Source: Nonomuraea cavernae (GTDB taxonomy: Bacteria; Actinomycetota; Actinomycetes; Streptosporangiales; Streptosporangiaceae). Taken from it: a DNA stretch of 50,748 nucleotides. Below are positions 24,154-32,269 of this stretch, piece after piece. A program made the position numbers and the translations under genes. The stretch lies in NCBI RefSeq assembly GCF_014646355.1, contig NZ_BMNH01000030.1, forward strand, positions 1 to 50,748, read 5' to 3'. Positions within the stretch are counted from its first letter, which is position 1. Each line of letters opens with the position of its first letter. The notes below the pieces were generated by a model. That model had not been told where the DNA came from and searched no databases. It saw only the letters and a list, made by a program, of their open reading frames with translations.

Positions 24154-25294
24154 CGGGCAGCACCCGGTGGGCCCCGCCGTACGCGGCGGCCGCGAGCAGC
24201 AGGAGCACGAGGCAGACCGCCCAGGGCGCCTCGTAGCCGTCGGTGGCGTCGGCCAGCGCGCCGAAGCCCCAGGGCGCGACCAGGGCGCCCGCGTAGTAAC
24301 CGGTCATCGTGACCCCGGACGCCCGGCCCACGGATCCGGGCGCCCGGTCGATGACGACCGCGTGCGTCAACCCCGCGCCGGCGAGGTTGGCCGACACGCC
24401 CAGCACCGCCCCGGCCGCGAGGAGAGGCAGCCACCAGCGGGCCCCGGCGAGCAGCCCGGCGATGCCCACCGCCGCCACCACGCAGACCAGCGCGACGAAC
24501 ACCGCCCGCCGCCGAGCGCCCAGCCGGTCCGCCCATCGCGCCGCGCCGAGCATGCCGGTCAGGCCGAAAGCCGTCCCGGCGGCCATGAGCTGCCCGGCCT
24601 GCGCCAGCGGCAGCCCGGCCTCGTCGTGCACGTACGTCACCATCCACGACTGCAGCGGCTGCGTGCCGCAGATGAACAGGAAGGCGGCGAGGGGCAGCGT
24701 CCAGAAGCCCCGCCGCAGGGGCGGCTCCGCGCGGGCCGTGACCGTGGAGCCGCCGCTCCGGGGCAGCGTGAGCAGCACGGCGAGCGCCACGACGCCGCCC
24801 GCGGCCGCCAGCGCCCAGGCCACCGCGCGCCAGCCGGCCGTCTCGGCCCACCCGCCGCCCAGCGCCAGCACGCTCGCGATCGCCGGCACGCCGGCCGTCT
24901 TGAGGGTCAGCGCGAACCCGCCGATGCCCGGCCGGACGACCGCCATGACGGCGAGGTTGGTGCCCACGTTGCCGAACGCGTACGCCGCGCCGGCCGTCAC
25001 GGCCACGACCGCCAGGACCGGATAGTTCCCCCACGACGCGGCGGCGGCCCCGCCCAGGGCCACGGTGACCATGTTCAGGGCCAGGCAGCGCCGGGCGCCG
25101 AGCCGCGCCCCCCAGCGGGCCGCGAGCAGCGACGTCAGGCCGGTGAACCCGAAGAACAGCCCGATGAGCAGGCCCAGGCCGGCACGGCTGACGCGCAGCT
25201 CCGCCTGCAGGGCCGGGCCGACGAAGCCGAACAGGAAGCCGGGGCCGGCGCCGAGCCCGATGGCCAGGCCGCACACGGTGATCACCGCCCACAT
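24104..25294 (-). CDS. MFS transporter
   Basis: A 396-residue protein with about 12 hydrophobic segments and the major-facilitator loop between TM2 and TM3 (ARWGARLGARR) repeated in the second half (ARWADRLGARRR). It probably moves an organic anion or drug-like compound across the membrane. The ATG at 25294 opens directly into TM1 and has only a weak ribosome site, so the true start may differ. The 3' end overlaps the convergent amidohydrolase gene by 50 bases. It is the last gene of the minus-strand importer region and may export or take up a pathway compound. Confidence 0.9.
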   Translation of the reverse strand: MWAVITVCGLAIGLGAGPGFLFGFVGPALQAELRVSRAGLGLLIGLFFGFTGLTSLLAARWGARLGARRCLALNMVTVALGGAAAASWGNYPVLAVVAVTAGAAYAFGNVGTNLAVMAVVRPGIGGFALTLKTAGVPAIASVLALGGGWAETAGWRAVAWALAAAGGVVALAVLLTLPRSGGSTVTARAEPPLRRGFWTLPLAAFLFICGTQPLQSWMVTYVHDEAGLPLAQAGQLMAAGTAFGLTGMLGAARWADRLGARRRAVFVALVCVVAAVGIAGLLAGARWWLPLLAAGAVLGVSANLAGAGLTHAVVIDRAPGSVGRASGVTMTGYYAGALVAPWGFGALADATDGYEAPWAVCLVLLLLAAAAYGGAHRVLPVTPGAAAGRRCRTGPA

Positions 25295-25374
25295 TCCCCG
25301 GCCGCGCGGAGACCGCCCGCCCGCCGTCCGGACCTCGGACGCGGCCCCCTCGGGACCGGCCGGGCGGTCGCGAC

Positions 25375-26034
25375 TCAGGACGCCCCGTCGCTCAGGCCGT
25401 CATTCAGGCCATCGCCCGAACCGGCACCCGGTCCCTGCCTCGGAGCGACGCCCGGACCGTGGCCCCGATCGTGGCCCGGATCTGCGGTGATGTCCGTGGA
25501 TACCGTCCATACGCACGGCAGGTCCGGAGCGGCCGGCGGCGCGACCGTCCAGGCTCGCCCGCCGTGGGTGTCGATGGTGCGCACGCACCGGGCGCAGTAT
25601 CTCGGGCGTCCCGCCGGAACTCCCGGCACCTCCCCTTCGGCCACCGTCGCCGTCGCGGGGTTGTCGCGCCAGTACCGGCCCCCGCTGCCGCAGGCATGTC
25701 GGAACGTCGTCGTCGCGCCGTCGGTCTCGACCGTGCCCACCGAGCCGTGGGCGCGCAGCAGCGCCGCCACCTCACCCGCGTCGACGCGCGTGCCGACCAG
25801 CTCGTCCAGCCCGACGCTGGCCTCGCCGATCAGCCGGGAGATGACGTCGTCGAGGGGGCGGTCGGTGGCCGCTATGTCCAGCAGGCCGGCGATGAGGGAG
25901 ATCAGCCGGTCGTGCAGCTGCCGCCACCGGGCGTGCTCCTCCTCGACCAGCGCGAGGACGGCGTCCGTGGGCGGTGGATCCATCAGCCGCAACCGCTCCG
26001 GCAGAGGCGCCAGGTGCGGAGGGTCGGCAGCCAC
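25375..26034 (-). CDS. Unknown protein with a cysteine pair, in the importer operon
   Basis: A 219-residue protein that I do not recognise. GTG start with GAGGAG six bases before. The N-terminal half is helical and acidic (AVLALVEEEHARWRQLHDRL). The middle holds HAC near residue 114 and CARC near residue 149, a possible zinc ribbon (RYCARCVRTIDTHGG). The last 40 residues are a Gly/Asp/Pro-rich tail with short repeats (GHDRGHGPG, GLNDGLSDG). It follows the LivF-type ATPase by 28 bases, so it is co-transcribed with the ABC importer and may sense or bind its substrate. Confidence 0.75.
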   Translation of the reverse strand: MAADPPHLAPLPERLRLMDPPPTDAVLALVEEEHARWRQLHDRLISLIAGLLDIAATDRPLDDVISRLIGEASVGLDELVGTRVDAGEVAALLRAHGSVGTVETDGATTTFRHACGSGGRYWRDNPATATVAEGEVPGVPAGRPRYCARCVRTIDTHGGRAWTVAPPAAPDLPCVWTVSTDITADPGHDRGHGPGVAPRQGPGAGSGDGLNDGLSDGAS

Positions 26035-26062
26035 GGTGTCTCCTCTTCGGCGCGGGTAGGTG

Positions 26063-26767
26063 TCAGCGCAGGTAGGACGCGACCAGCTCGTCCGAGGCCA
26101 GGAGGTCGGCCGAGGCGCGGTCGAGCTCGTTGCGGCCGTTGCGCATGACGTACGTACGGTCGGAGACGCGCAGCGCCGAGGCCTGCTGCTCGACGATGAG
26201 GAAGGTGACGCCGTCGTCGCGCAGCTCGCGCACCACCTCGAACAGGTCGTGCACGATCCTGGGAGCCAGCCCGAACGACAGCTCGTCGATCAGCAGCAGC
26301 CGCGGCCGGCCCATCATCGCGCGGGCCAGGGCGAGCATCTGCTGCTGCCCTCCCGACAGGGAGGACGCCGAGGCCGTCAGGCGCCCGGCCAGCTCGGGGA
26401 AGACGCCCAGGACGCGGTCGCGGTCGGCGCGGACCCGCGCGGCGGACGCCCTGCGGCTCGCCGTCCCGAGGTGGAGGTTCTCGCCCACGGTCAGGGTCTG
26501 GAAGATGCCGCGGCCCTCGGGCAACTGGCACAGGCCGAGTGACGCGCGCTTCTCCGGGGTCGCCTTGAGCAGGTCGGAGCCGTCGAAGCGGACCCGGCCG
26601 GACCACAGCGGCACCACGCCGGACAGCAGCCGCATCAGGGTGGTCTTGCCGGTGCCGTTGGGACCGAGCACGGTGATGATCTCGCCTTCGGCCACGTTCA
26701 GCGAGACGCCGTGCAGGACCTCCAGCCGCCCGTAGCCGGTGCGGGCGTCCTCAATCTCCAGCAGCAA
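26063..26767 (-). CDS. livF: Branched-chain-type ABC importer, ATP-binding protein (LivF-like)
   Basis: A 234-residue ATPase with Walker A GPNGTGKTT, signature LSGGQQQMLALARAMM, Walker B RLLLIDELSFGLAP and the switch loop of the LivF branch (VEQQASALRVSDR). With the LivG-like protein it powers the importer. Its first 17 bases overlap the end of the LivG-like gene. LivFGMHK-type importers carry amino acids, but in actinomycete catabolic clusters they often take up aromatic or other carboxylic acids, so the gene name reflects family, not proven substrate. Confidence 0.94.
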   Translation of the reverse strand: MLLEIEDARTGYGRLEVLHGVSLNVAEGEIITVLGPNGTGKTTLMRLLSGVVPLWSGRVRFDGSDLLKATPEKRASLGLCQLPEGRGIFQTLTVGENLHLGTASRRASAARVRADRDRVLGVFPELAGRLTASASSLSGGQQQMLALARAMMGRPRLLLIDELSFGLAPRIVHDLFEVVRELRDDGVTFLIVEQQASALRVSDRTYVMRNGRNELDRASADLLASDELVASYLR

Positions 26768-27572
26768 AGTCGGCTCCTAGGTAGGCCTCGACGACGACGG
26801 GGTCGCGCAGCACGTCCGCCGGGGCGCCGGACTGGATGATGCGGCCGAAGTGCAGGACGGCGACCGCCGGGCAGAGCCGGGTGATCAGTTCGAGGTCGTG
26901 CTCGATGATCAGTACGGCCGCGTCGCGGTCCGCCGCCCAGTCGGTGAGCCCGGTGACCAGCCGGTCGACGTCCTCCGCGCCGAGACCCGCCGCCGGCTCG
27001 TCCAGCAGGAGCAGCCGGGGCTCGTTCAGCAGCGCCCGGGCGACCTCGATGATCTTCTGGCTGCCGATGGGGAACCGGCTCGCCGCGCGGCCGGGGTGCT
27101 CGCCCAGCCCGAACGTCTCCAGCAGGTCGCGGGCCTGGCCGCGCAGCCGCCTCTCGTCGCGCCGCGCGGCCGGGAGGCCGAACAGCTCCGACAGGTGCCC
27201 GCCGCGGTAGTGGCGTCCGGCGCCGGTCAGCACGTTCTCGGTGGCCGACAGGTGCGGGATCAGGCGCGGGGTCTGGAAGGTGCGCGACACGCCGAGCCTG
27301 GCGATCTGGTGGGCCGACCCGCCCACGACGCTCCGCCCGCCGAGCCGTACGTCCCCCTGGTCGGGACGCAGGTAGCCCGAGATCACGTTGAGGCAGGTGG
27401 TCTTGCCGGCGCCGTTCGGGCCGATCAGGCCGGTGAACCCGGGCCGCACCGGCAGCGTGACGTCGTCGAGGACGACGTTGCCGCCGAACGACATCCGGAT
27501 TCCGTCCAGCTCGACGACCGGGTGGCCCGCGGCGGAGTCCGGCGTCGCCGTCGACGTGTCCATGGGCGTCAT
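26751..27572 (-). CDS. livG: Branched-chain-type ABC importer, ATP-binding protein (LivG-like)
   Basis: A 273-residue ATPase with Walker A GPNGAGKTT, signature FPIGSQKIIEVARALL (an altered LSGGQ, with GSQ), Walker B RLLLLDEPAAGLG and the histidine switch IIEHDLELI. The LivG-type linker region (VSRTFQTPRLIPHLSATENVL) is present. The start overlaps the stop of the LivM-like gene by four bases. Forms the heterodimeric motor with the LivF-like subunit. Confidence 0.94.
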   Translation of the reverse strand: MTPMDTSTATPDSAAGHPVVELDGIRMSFGGNVVLDDVTLPVRPGFTGLIGPNGAGKTTCLNVISGYLRPDQGDVRLGGRSVVGGSAHQIARLGVSRTFQTPRLIPHLSATENVLTGAGRHYRGGHLSELFGLPAARRDERRLRGQARDLLETFGLGEHPGRAASRFPIGSQKIIEVARALLNEPRLLLLDEPAAGLGAEDVDRLVTGLTDWAADRDAAVLIIEHDLELITRLCPAVAVLHFGRIIQSGAPADVLRDPVVVEAYLGADFAAGD

Positions 27573-28645
27573 GCCCTCACCTCCGAACGCTCCGACGCGG
27601 TCCGTCGCGCGAGAAGCCGCCCGACCAGCCGTGAGTCTCTGAATGTGGCGAACAGGGAGACGAGCCCGCCGGGCAGGACGGCGATGGCCACCATGAGGAC
27701 CACGCCGTAGGCGATGGCCTGCAGGTCTCCCAGGTCCTGGAAGAGCTCGATCAGCACCACCGCGAACGCCGCGCCGATGAGCGGCCCCCAGTGCGATCCC
27801 GCCCCGCCCACGAACACCATGACGAGCATCGGGACCAGCAGGTTCATCTCGAACATGGCCGGGAACACGAACGTCTGCAGCTGGCCGTACAGCGATCCGG
27901 CGACGGCGGCGATGAAGCCCGACAGCCCGAAGGCGATCAGCCGGTATCTCAGCGCCGAGACCCCGAGCGACCCGGACAGCTGCCCCAGGTGCCGCACCGC
28001 CTGCAGGGTGCGGCCGAACCGCCCGATCAGCGACCTGCGCACCAGGAAGAAGGCGACGGCGGCGACGGCGAGGGTGACGAAGTACGTCGACGCGCTGCCG
28101 TTGATGCCGGGCAGCGTGAACACCTCGACGTTCAGGCCGCCTCCGCCGCCGGTCACCGCGCGTGCCCCCTTGAGCAGCTCGACGATGGCCATGCCCAGCG
28201 CCAGGGTGGCGATGGCCAGGAAGAAGCCCGTGAGCCGGATGGCCGGGAAGCCGATGAGCACGGCCAGGCCGCCCGCGGCGAGCCCGACGAGCGGGATCGT
28301 GACGAGGAACGGCACCCCCTGCTCCATGGCGATCGCGCTGCCGTACGCGCCGATCGCGAACAGCGCGGCGTGCGCCAGCCCGATCTGGCCCGACCAGCCC
28401 ACGAGCAGGTTGAAGCCGAGGGTGGCGACGGCGTACACGAGGGTGAGGTTCAGCACGAACAGCAGGTAGGAGTTGAGCACGAAGGGCGCGGCGAACAGCA
28501 GCAGCAGGGCCACGACCGCCACCAGGCCCTTGGTACGCCCAACGGCGTGCGCGCTCGGCTCGGTGACCGCCTCGGCGCCGGCAGTGACCATGGTCGGATC
28601 CTCCGTGTGCGTGGTCGTCGCGGTGGCCCGTCCCGGCTCAGACAT
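27569..28645 (-). CDS. livM: Branched-chain-type ABC importer, permease (LivM-like)
   Basis: A 358-residue permease with about nine membrane segments. The LivM landmark GWSGQIGLAHAALFAIGAYG lies near residue 90; the EAA-like loop contacting the ATPase is near residue 220 (GRTLQAVRHLGQLSGSLGV). The N-terminal 35 residues are a polar extension. It starts eight bases before the LivH-like gene ends. It forms the channel with the LivH-like subunit. Confidence 0.94.
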   Translation of the reverse strand: MSEPGRATATTTHTEDPTMVTAGAEAVTEPSAHAVGRTKGLVAVVALLLLFAAPFVLNSYLLFVLNLTLVYAVATLGFNLLVGWSGQIGLAHAALFAIGAYGSAIAMEQGVPFLVTIPLVGLAAGGLAVLIGFPAIRLTGFFLAIATLALGMAIVELLKGARAVTGGGGGLNVEVFTLPGINGSASTYFVTLAVAAVAFFLVRRSLIGRFGRTLQAVRHLGQLSGSLGVSALRYRLIAFGLSGFIAAVAGSLYGQLQTFVFPAMFEMNLLVPMLVMVFVGGAGSHWGPLIGAAFAVVLIELFQDLGDLQAIAYGVVLMVAIAVLPGGLVSLFATFRDSRLVGRLLARRTASERSEVRA

Positions 28646-29498
28646 CTCTCAGCCTCATCCCCTTGGTGAACCCGCCGGGGCGGAGCATGAGCACCAGGAA
28701 GACGGCCAGCAGCGCGACGGCGAACTGCGCCGACGTCGAGATGTAGGTGCCGACCACCTGCTGGATGATGCCCAGCGCGAGACCTCCGGCGAAGGTGCCG
28801 AACAGCGAGACGAAGCCGCCCATGGTGGCGGCGACGAACCCGTAGATGATGAGCGAGGCCGCCGAGTGGGTCGAGACCAGCGTCGACTGCGCCTGCAGCA
28901 TGACGGCCGTGCTCGCGATGAGGCCGCCCAGTCCCCAGGCGATCGCGGACAGCCGGCCGGCGTTGACGCCGATCAGCCGCGCGGTCTCCCGGTTCTCGGC
29001 CACGGCCCGCATCTGCGCGCCCATCGGCGAGCGGAAGAAGGCGGTGATGCCGATCGCGCCGAGCGCGCCGACCACGATGGTGACGACCTGCGCCCAGCTG
29101 ACGTCGAGCCCGCCGACGTCGAGGTGGTTGCCGGACCACGGGGCGGTGAAGCTGCGCGGCTCGTGCCCCCAGATCAGCCCGATGAGGGCGTTCAACGCCA
29201 GGGACAGGCCGATGGTCATGAGGAGCAGCGGGAAGTGGCCGTGCTTCGCCAGCTTGCGCATCAACGCCAGGTCGATGACGATCGCGAGCAGGGTGCCGAT
29301 GACCAGGGTGACGACCACGGCCGGCCAGAAGGAGATCCCGGCGGCGTTCAGCACCGTGCCCACGTAGGTGGCCACCAGGCCGATCTCCGCCATGGCGAAG
29401 TTGGGGACGTCGGCCGCCTTCATCACCACCACGATGGCCAGGCCCAGCAGCGCGAACCAGCTCCCGGACTCCAGTCCGCTGAGCACTGTCTGCAACAT
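28638..29498 (-). CDS. livH: Branched-chain-type ABC importer, permease (LivH-like)
   Basis: A 286-residue permease, with about eight membrane segments. Family landmarks: LSGLESGSWFALLGLAIVVV at the start, the ATPase-contact loop GAQMRAVAENRETARLIGVN, and GFVAATMGGFVSLFGTFAGG near the end. The start at 29498 has GGAGAGAC upstream; the frame extends to 29780 without sense. It overlaps the LivM-like gene by eight bases. The 91-base gap to the binding-protein gene contains a 16-bp tandem repeat. Confidence 0.93.
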   Translation of the reverse strand: MLQTVLSGLESGSWFALLGLAIVVVMKAADVPNFAMAEIGLVATYVGTVLNAAGISFWPAVVVTLVIGTLLAIVIDLALMRKLAKHGHFPLLLMTIGLSLALNALIGLIWGHEPRSFTAPWSGNHLDVGGLDVSWAQVVTIVVGALGAIGITAFFRSPMGAQMRAVAENRETARLIGVNAGRLSAIAWGLGGLIASTAVMLQAQSTLVSTHSAASLIIYGFVAATMGGFVSLFGTFAGGLALGIIQQVVGTYISTSAQFAVALLAVFLVLMLRPGGFTKGMRLRDV

Positions 29499-29507
29499 GT
29501 CTCTCCG

Positions 29508-29539
29508 CTTCGGTGCAGGACGACTTCGGTGCAGGACGA
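29508..29539 (-). repeat. 16-bp tandem duplication in the importer operon
   Basis: CTTCGGTGCAGGACGA occurs twice in tandem at 29508-29523 and 29524-29539, followed by a partial third unit (CTTCGG). It lies between the binding-protein and LivH-like genes, ten bases upstream of the latter. It may tune the step-down in expression between the two. Confidence 0.75.
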
Positions 29540-29589
29540 CTTCGGGGACCGGCCGGCGAGGGAGGCCCGCCCGGCCGGTCGAGGGCGGC

Positions 29590-30804
29590 CTACTTCGGCG
29601 GCGTGAACTTCCGCAGGACCGTCCACTTGCCGTCCTTGAACTCCGCCAGACCCGCCTGTTGCACGCAGGTGTGGCCGTTGGGCAGCTTGCCGCAGGCGAT
29701 GTCCGGGATGGAGCCCAGCGAGATCGGGTTGTCGGCCAGACTCTCGGCGGTCTTGTTGAAGTTGGCGTAGGAGACGTCACCGCCCAGCCGCTTGACCAGC
29801 TCGGCGAAGGCCTTCAGGAAGCTGTAGGTCTGCAGCGAGAAGCCGCTCTCCCCCTGCTGGCCCTGGTACTTCTTGGCCAGGGAGCGCCAGTGCTCGACGC
29901 TCGGGTTGTCGGTCGAGACGACGTCGGCCTGCATGCCGCCGATGAGGCCCTCGGCCGCGGCTCCGGCGGGTCCCACCGCGCTCGTGCCGCCGGTGCCCGC
30001 CCCGCCCTGGTCGGCGAAGACGGGGATGGTGATGTTGCGCTGGCGCAGGTGCTGCAGGATCAGCGCGACCTGGTTGTTGTCGGTCGCCAGCAGCAGCGCC
30101 TCAGGCTTGGCGGCGATGACCTTGTTCACCGCCGAGCTGACGTCGGTCGAGCCGGGCTGGACGTCCTCGTTCGCCACGATCTTCACGTCGGGGTGCTTGG
30201 GCAGCTGGAGGTCGAGCGCCAGTTTCATGGAGACGCCGAGGTCGTTGTCCTGCTTGATGACCGCGAGCTTGGTGGAGCCCTGCTCGGCGAAGTAGTCGAT
30301 CGCGACCTGCTGCTGGCTCGCCCGGGTGGCGCTCAGCAGGTAGACCTCCTGCTGCTTGGGGTCGGCCGGGGAGACCGGTCCCCAGACCGGGGTGCCGTTG
30401 TCGGCGATGAACGACCACGTGCCCGGCAGGCCCTGTGAGCCGGACGGCGCGACCAGCGCGTACACCTTCTCCTGGGAGACCAGGCGGCGCACGTTGGTGA
30501 CGACCCGGTCCGGCGCGAACCCGTCGTCGAGCAGGACCAGCTTGACCTTGCGGCCGTTGATCCCGCCGGCCGCGTTGATCTCGTCCGCGGCGATCCGCAG
30601 GCCGGCTTCGAGTCCCTGCCCGGCGACCGCCGCCGTGCCCGTGAGGGGCAGGGTCGCGCCGAGTGTGATCTCGTCTGTGGTGATCCCTGGAGGCGCCTCG
30701 CCCGAGTCGCCGGAAGCGCCGGCGTCGCTTGAGACGTTTCCGCAGGCTGATACGAGTACGGCGACCAAGAGAGCCGCTGTGACCCTGTGTGACGTGCGAG
30801 CCAT
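29590..30804 (-). CDS. livK: Branched-chain-type ABC importer, substrate-binding lipoprotein (LivK-like)
   Basis: A 404-residue lipoprotein. The signal peptide ends in the lipobox LVSAC with C21 as the lipidated residue, followed by a Ser/Gly/Asp linker. The mature domain is a periplasmic-binding fold type I (ITLGATLPLTGTAAVAGQG, AADEINAAGGINGRKVKLV). It captures the substrate outside the membrane and delivers it to LivHM. It is the first gene of the operon, with GGAGG five bases before the ATG and a promoter at 30860-30889. Confidence 0.94.
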   Translation of the reverse strand: MARTSHRVTAALLVAVLVSACGNVSSDAGASGDSGEAPPGITTDEITLGATLPLTGTAAVAGQGLEAGLRIAADEINAAGGINGRKVKLVLLDDGFAPDRVVTNVRRLVSQEKVYALVAPSGSQGLPGTWSFIADNGTPVWGPVSPADPKQQEVYLLSATRASQQQVAIDYFAEQGSTKLAVIKQDNDLGVSMKLALDLQLPKHPDVKIVANEDVQPGSTDVSSAVNKVIAAKPEALLLATDNNQVALILQHLRQRNITIPVFADQGGAGTGGTSAVGPAGAAAEGLIGGMQADVVSTDNPSVEHWRSLAKKYQGQQGESGFSLQTYSFLKAFAELVKRLGGDVSYANFNKTAESLADNPISLGSIPDIACGKLPNGHTCVQQAGLAEFKDGKWTVLRKFTPPK

Positions 30805-30859
30805 CCGGTCCTCCGAAAGGGGCCGTGGGGGAATGGCGTTACGCGTGTAACGTGCCGTT

Positions 30860-30902
30860 AATCTACGAAGCTCGCTTCAGCGTCGTCAAGAGTCTAACGA
30901 CG
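30860..30902 (-). promoter_or_regulatory. Importer operon promoter and shared operator motif, copy C
   Basis: Minus-strand TTGACG (30884-30889), 18-base spacer, TAGATT (30860-30865): a good promoter about 50 bases before the binding-protein start. The dyad CGTCGT-N10-ACGACG (30881-30902) covers the -35, and its right part TCTAACGAC matches the other shared sites. Position over the -35 implies repression when bound. Confidence 0.6.
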
Positions 30903-30975
30903 ATCGCCTGTCGAGTGATCACGCCCGTCACATGGAGGCGGCCCCGAGCGCCCGGCGCCGTGGCCCGGAGCCCCC

Positions 30976-30993
30976 TATTCCAGTACTAGAATA
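30976..30993 (+). promoter_or_regulatory. PadR-type operator over the -10 of a leaderless promoter
   Basis: TATTC-N8-GAATA (30976-30993) is a perfect 5+5 dyad. TAGAAT (30987-30992) inside it is a near-consensus -10 only seven bases before the PadR ATG, and there is no ribosome site, so the mRNA probably starts at the ATG. The spacing of eight between arms fits PadR operators. Autorepression is likely. Confidence 0.55.
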
Positions 30994-30999
30994 TTCCCC

Positions 31000-31533
31000 A
31001 TGGAGGTGACCCCATCCGAACTGACCGTGCTGGGTCTGATCATCGAACGGCCCCGGCACGGATATGACCTGGAACGGGAGATCGAGCAACGCGGCATCCG
31101 GCAGTGGGCCGACATCGGGTTCTCCTCGATCTACTACCTGCTCGCCAGACTGGAGAAGCGCGGCCTGGTCCACGTCCCGGAGGCTCCCGCCGCCGCGAAG
31201 TCCCGCCGTGTCTTCCACGCCACGCCCGCCGGCCGCGAGGTCGCGGCCGGCAACGTGCTCGCCCTCATAGCGGAGCCGCGCCCGGCTCCGCACCCGCTTC
31301 TGGTCGGCCTCGCGAACCTGCCCCTGCTCACGGAGGAGGAATACGCACAGGCGCTACGCGTCAGGCTGACGCGAGTGGAAGGGCGTATCGCCTCGGTCCG
31401 GGCGGCCGAGCAGGCCCAGGCCCCTCTCCCGCCGCCGGCGCGCGAGGTGTTCTCGTACTCACTGAGCCTCCTGGAGGCGGAAAGGTCGTGGCTCGTCGAT
31501 CGAGTCCAGGTGACCCATGACGAACAAGTCTGA
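31000..31533 (+). CDS. PadR-family transcriptional regulator
   Basis: A 177-residue regulator. The N-terminal winged helix reads ELTVLGLIIERPRHGYDLE through SIYYLLARLEKRGLV, and the wing KSRRVFHATPAG. The C-terminal helical dimerisation region spans about 95-170. PadR proteins respond to phenolic acids, drugs or other aromatics. It overlaps the GyrI-like gene by 17 bases and diverges from the importer operon, so this pair may sense the imported compound. Confidence 0.92.
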   Translation: MEVTPSELTVLGLIIERPRHGYDLEREIEQRGIRQWADIGFSSIYYLLARLEKRGLVHVPEAPAAAKSRRVFHATPAGREVAAGNVLALIAEPRPAPHPLLVGLANLPLLTEEEYAQALRVRLTRVEGRIASVRAAEQAQAPLPPPAREVFSYSLSLLEAERSWLVDRVQVTHDEQV

Positions 31534-32155
31534 TTTCAAGAAGAGCCTTGACGCCTACCAGGCGAAACAAGGCAGGTTCCGGATCGTGGAGGTCCCCGAC
31601 CTGCAGTACCTCATGATCGACGGCCACGGTGACCCGAACACCTCGGCGGCCTTCTCCGAGGCGGTCGAAGCGCTCTATCCGGTGGCCTACAAGCTGAAGT
31701 TCGCCAGCAAACGAGACCTGGACCGCGACTACGTCGTCATGCCCCTGGAAGGTCTGTGGTGGGCCCGGGACATGGACTCGTTCACAGTGTCGCGTGACAA
31801 GTCCCGGTGGGACTGGACCATGATGATCATGGTTCCGGACTGGACGGACGAGAAGATGTTCGCCACCGCCGTCGAGCGGGCCGGGGTCAAGAACCGTCCC
31901 GCCCGCCTTGGTGACGTCCGTCTGGAGACTCTGTCCGAGGGGCGCTGCGCGCAGACGTTGCATGTCGGTTCGTTCGACGACGAGGCCGATGTGCTGGCGC
32001 GGATGCATCAGGAGTTCATCCCGGACCACGGGTTCCACATGGCCGGCAAGCATCACGAGATCTACCTCAGCGACTTTCGCAAGACCGCACCCGACAGGCA
32101 GCGCACCATCCTCAGGCAACCGGTCAGCGCGGCCCGCCCCGTCGCCGCCGGGTGA
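31517..32155 (+). CDS. GyrI-like small-molecule-binding domain protein
   Basis: A 212-residue stand-alone GyrI-like (SOUL/AraC effector-binding) protein: KQGRFRIVEVPDLQYLMIDG at the N-terminus, AFSEAVEALYPVAYKLKF, then GLWWARDMDSF and CAQTLHVGSFDDE. Members bind, and some hydrolyse, bulky hydrophobic cations. It has no DNA-binding domain of its own and is encoded with the overlapping PadR regulator, so it could be a ligand scavenger or accessory sensor. No enzyme activity can be deduced. Confidence 0.85.
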   Translation: MTNKSDFKKSLDAYQAKQGRFRIVEVPDLQYLMIDGHGDPNTSAAFSEAVEALYPVAYKLKFASKRDLDRDYVVMPLEGLWWARDMDSFTVSRDKSRWDWTMMIMVPDWTDEKMFATAVERAGVKNRPARLGDVRLETLSEGRCAQTLHVGSFDDEADVLARMHQEFIPDHGFHMAGKHHEIYLSDFRKTAPDRQRTILRQPVSAARPVAAG

Positions 32156-32227
32156 GCGTCAGGCGGGGGAACGGCGGCCGGAGCGAGGGAGGATCGGGCG
32201 GAGGCTAGCCGTACGGACGTTCCGGCG

Positions 32228-32239
32228 CTAGGGTCCTAG
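32228..32239 (+). promoter_or_regulatory. Palindrome CTAGG-GT-CCTAG upstream of the isomerase gene
   Basis: A perfect 5+5 dyad, 30 bases before the GTG start of the TIM-barrel gene, in a position suited to a promoter-proximal operator. No regulator assigned. Confidence 0.4.
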
Positions 32240-32269
32240 TGACGCTCGCTCCGACCGAAGGGCGCCAGG

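Noticed and set aside
24167..26059. A 630-codon plus-strand frame opposite the MFS transporter and the unknown importer-operon protein
   Set aside because: Antisense shadow: low-complexity Arg/Gly/Gln/Glu-rich translation; the opposite strand encodes a convincing membrane transporter.
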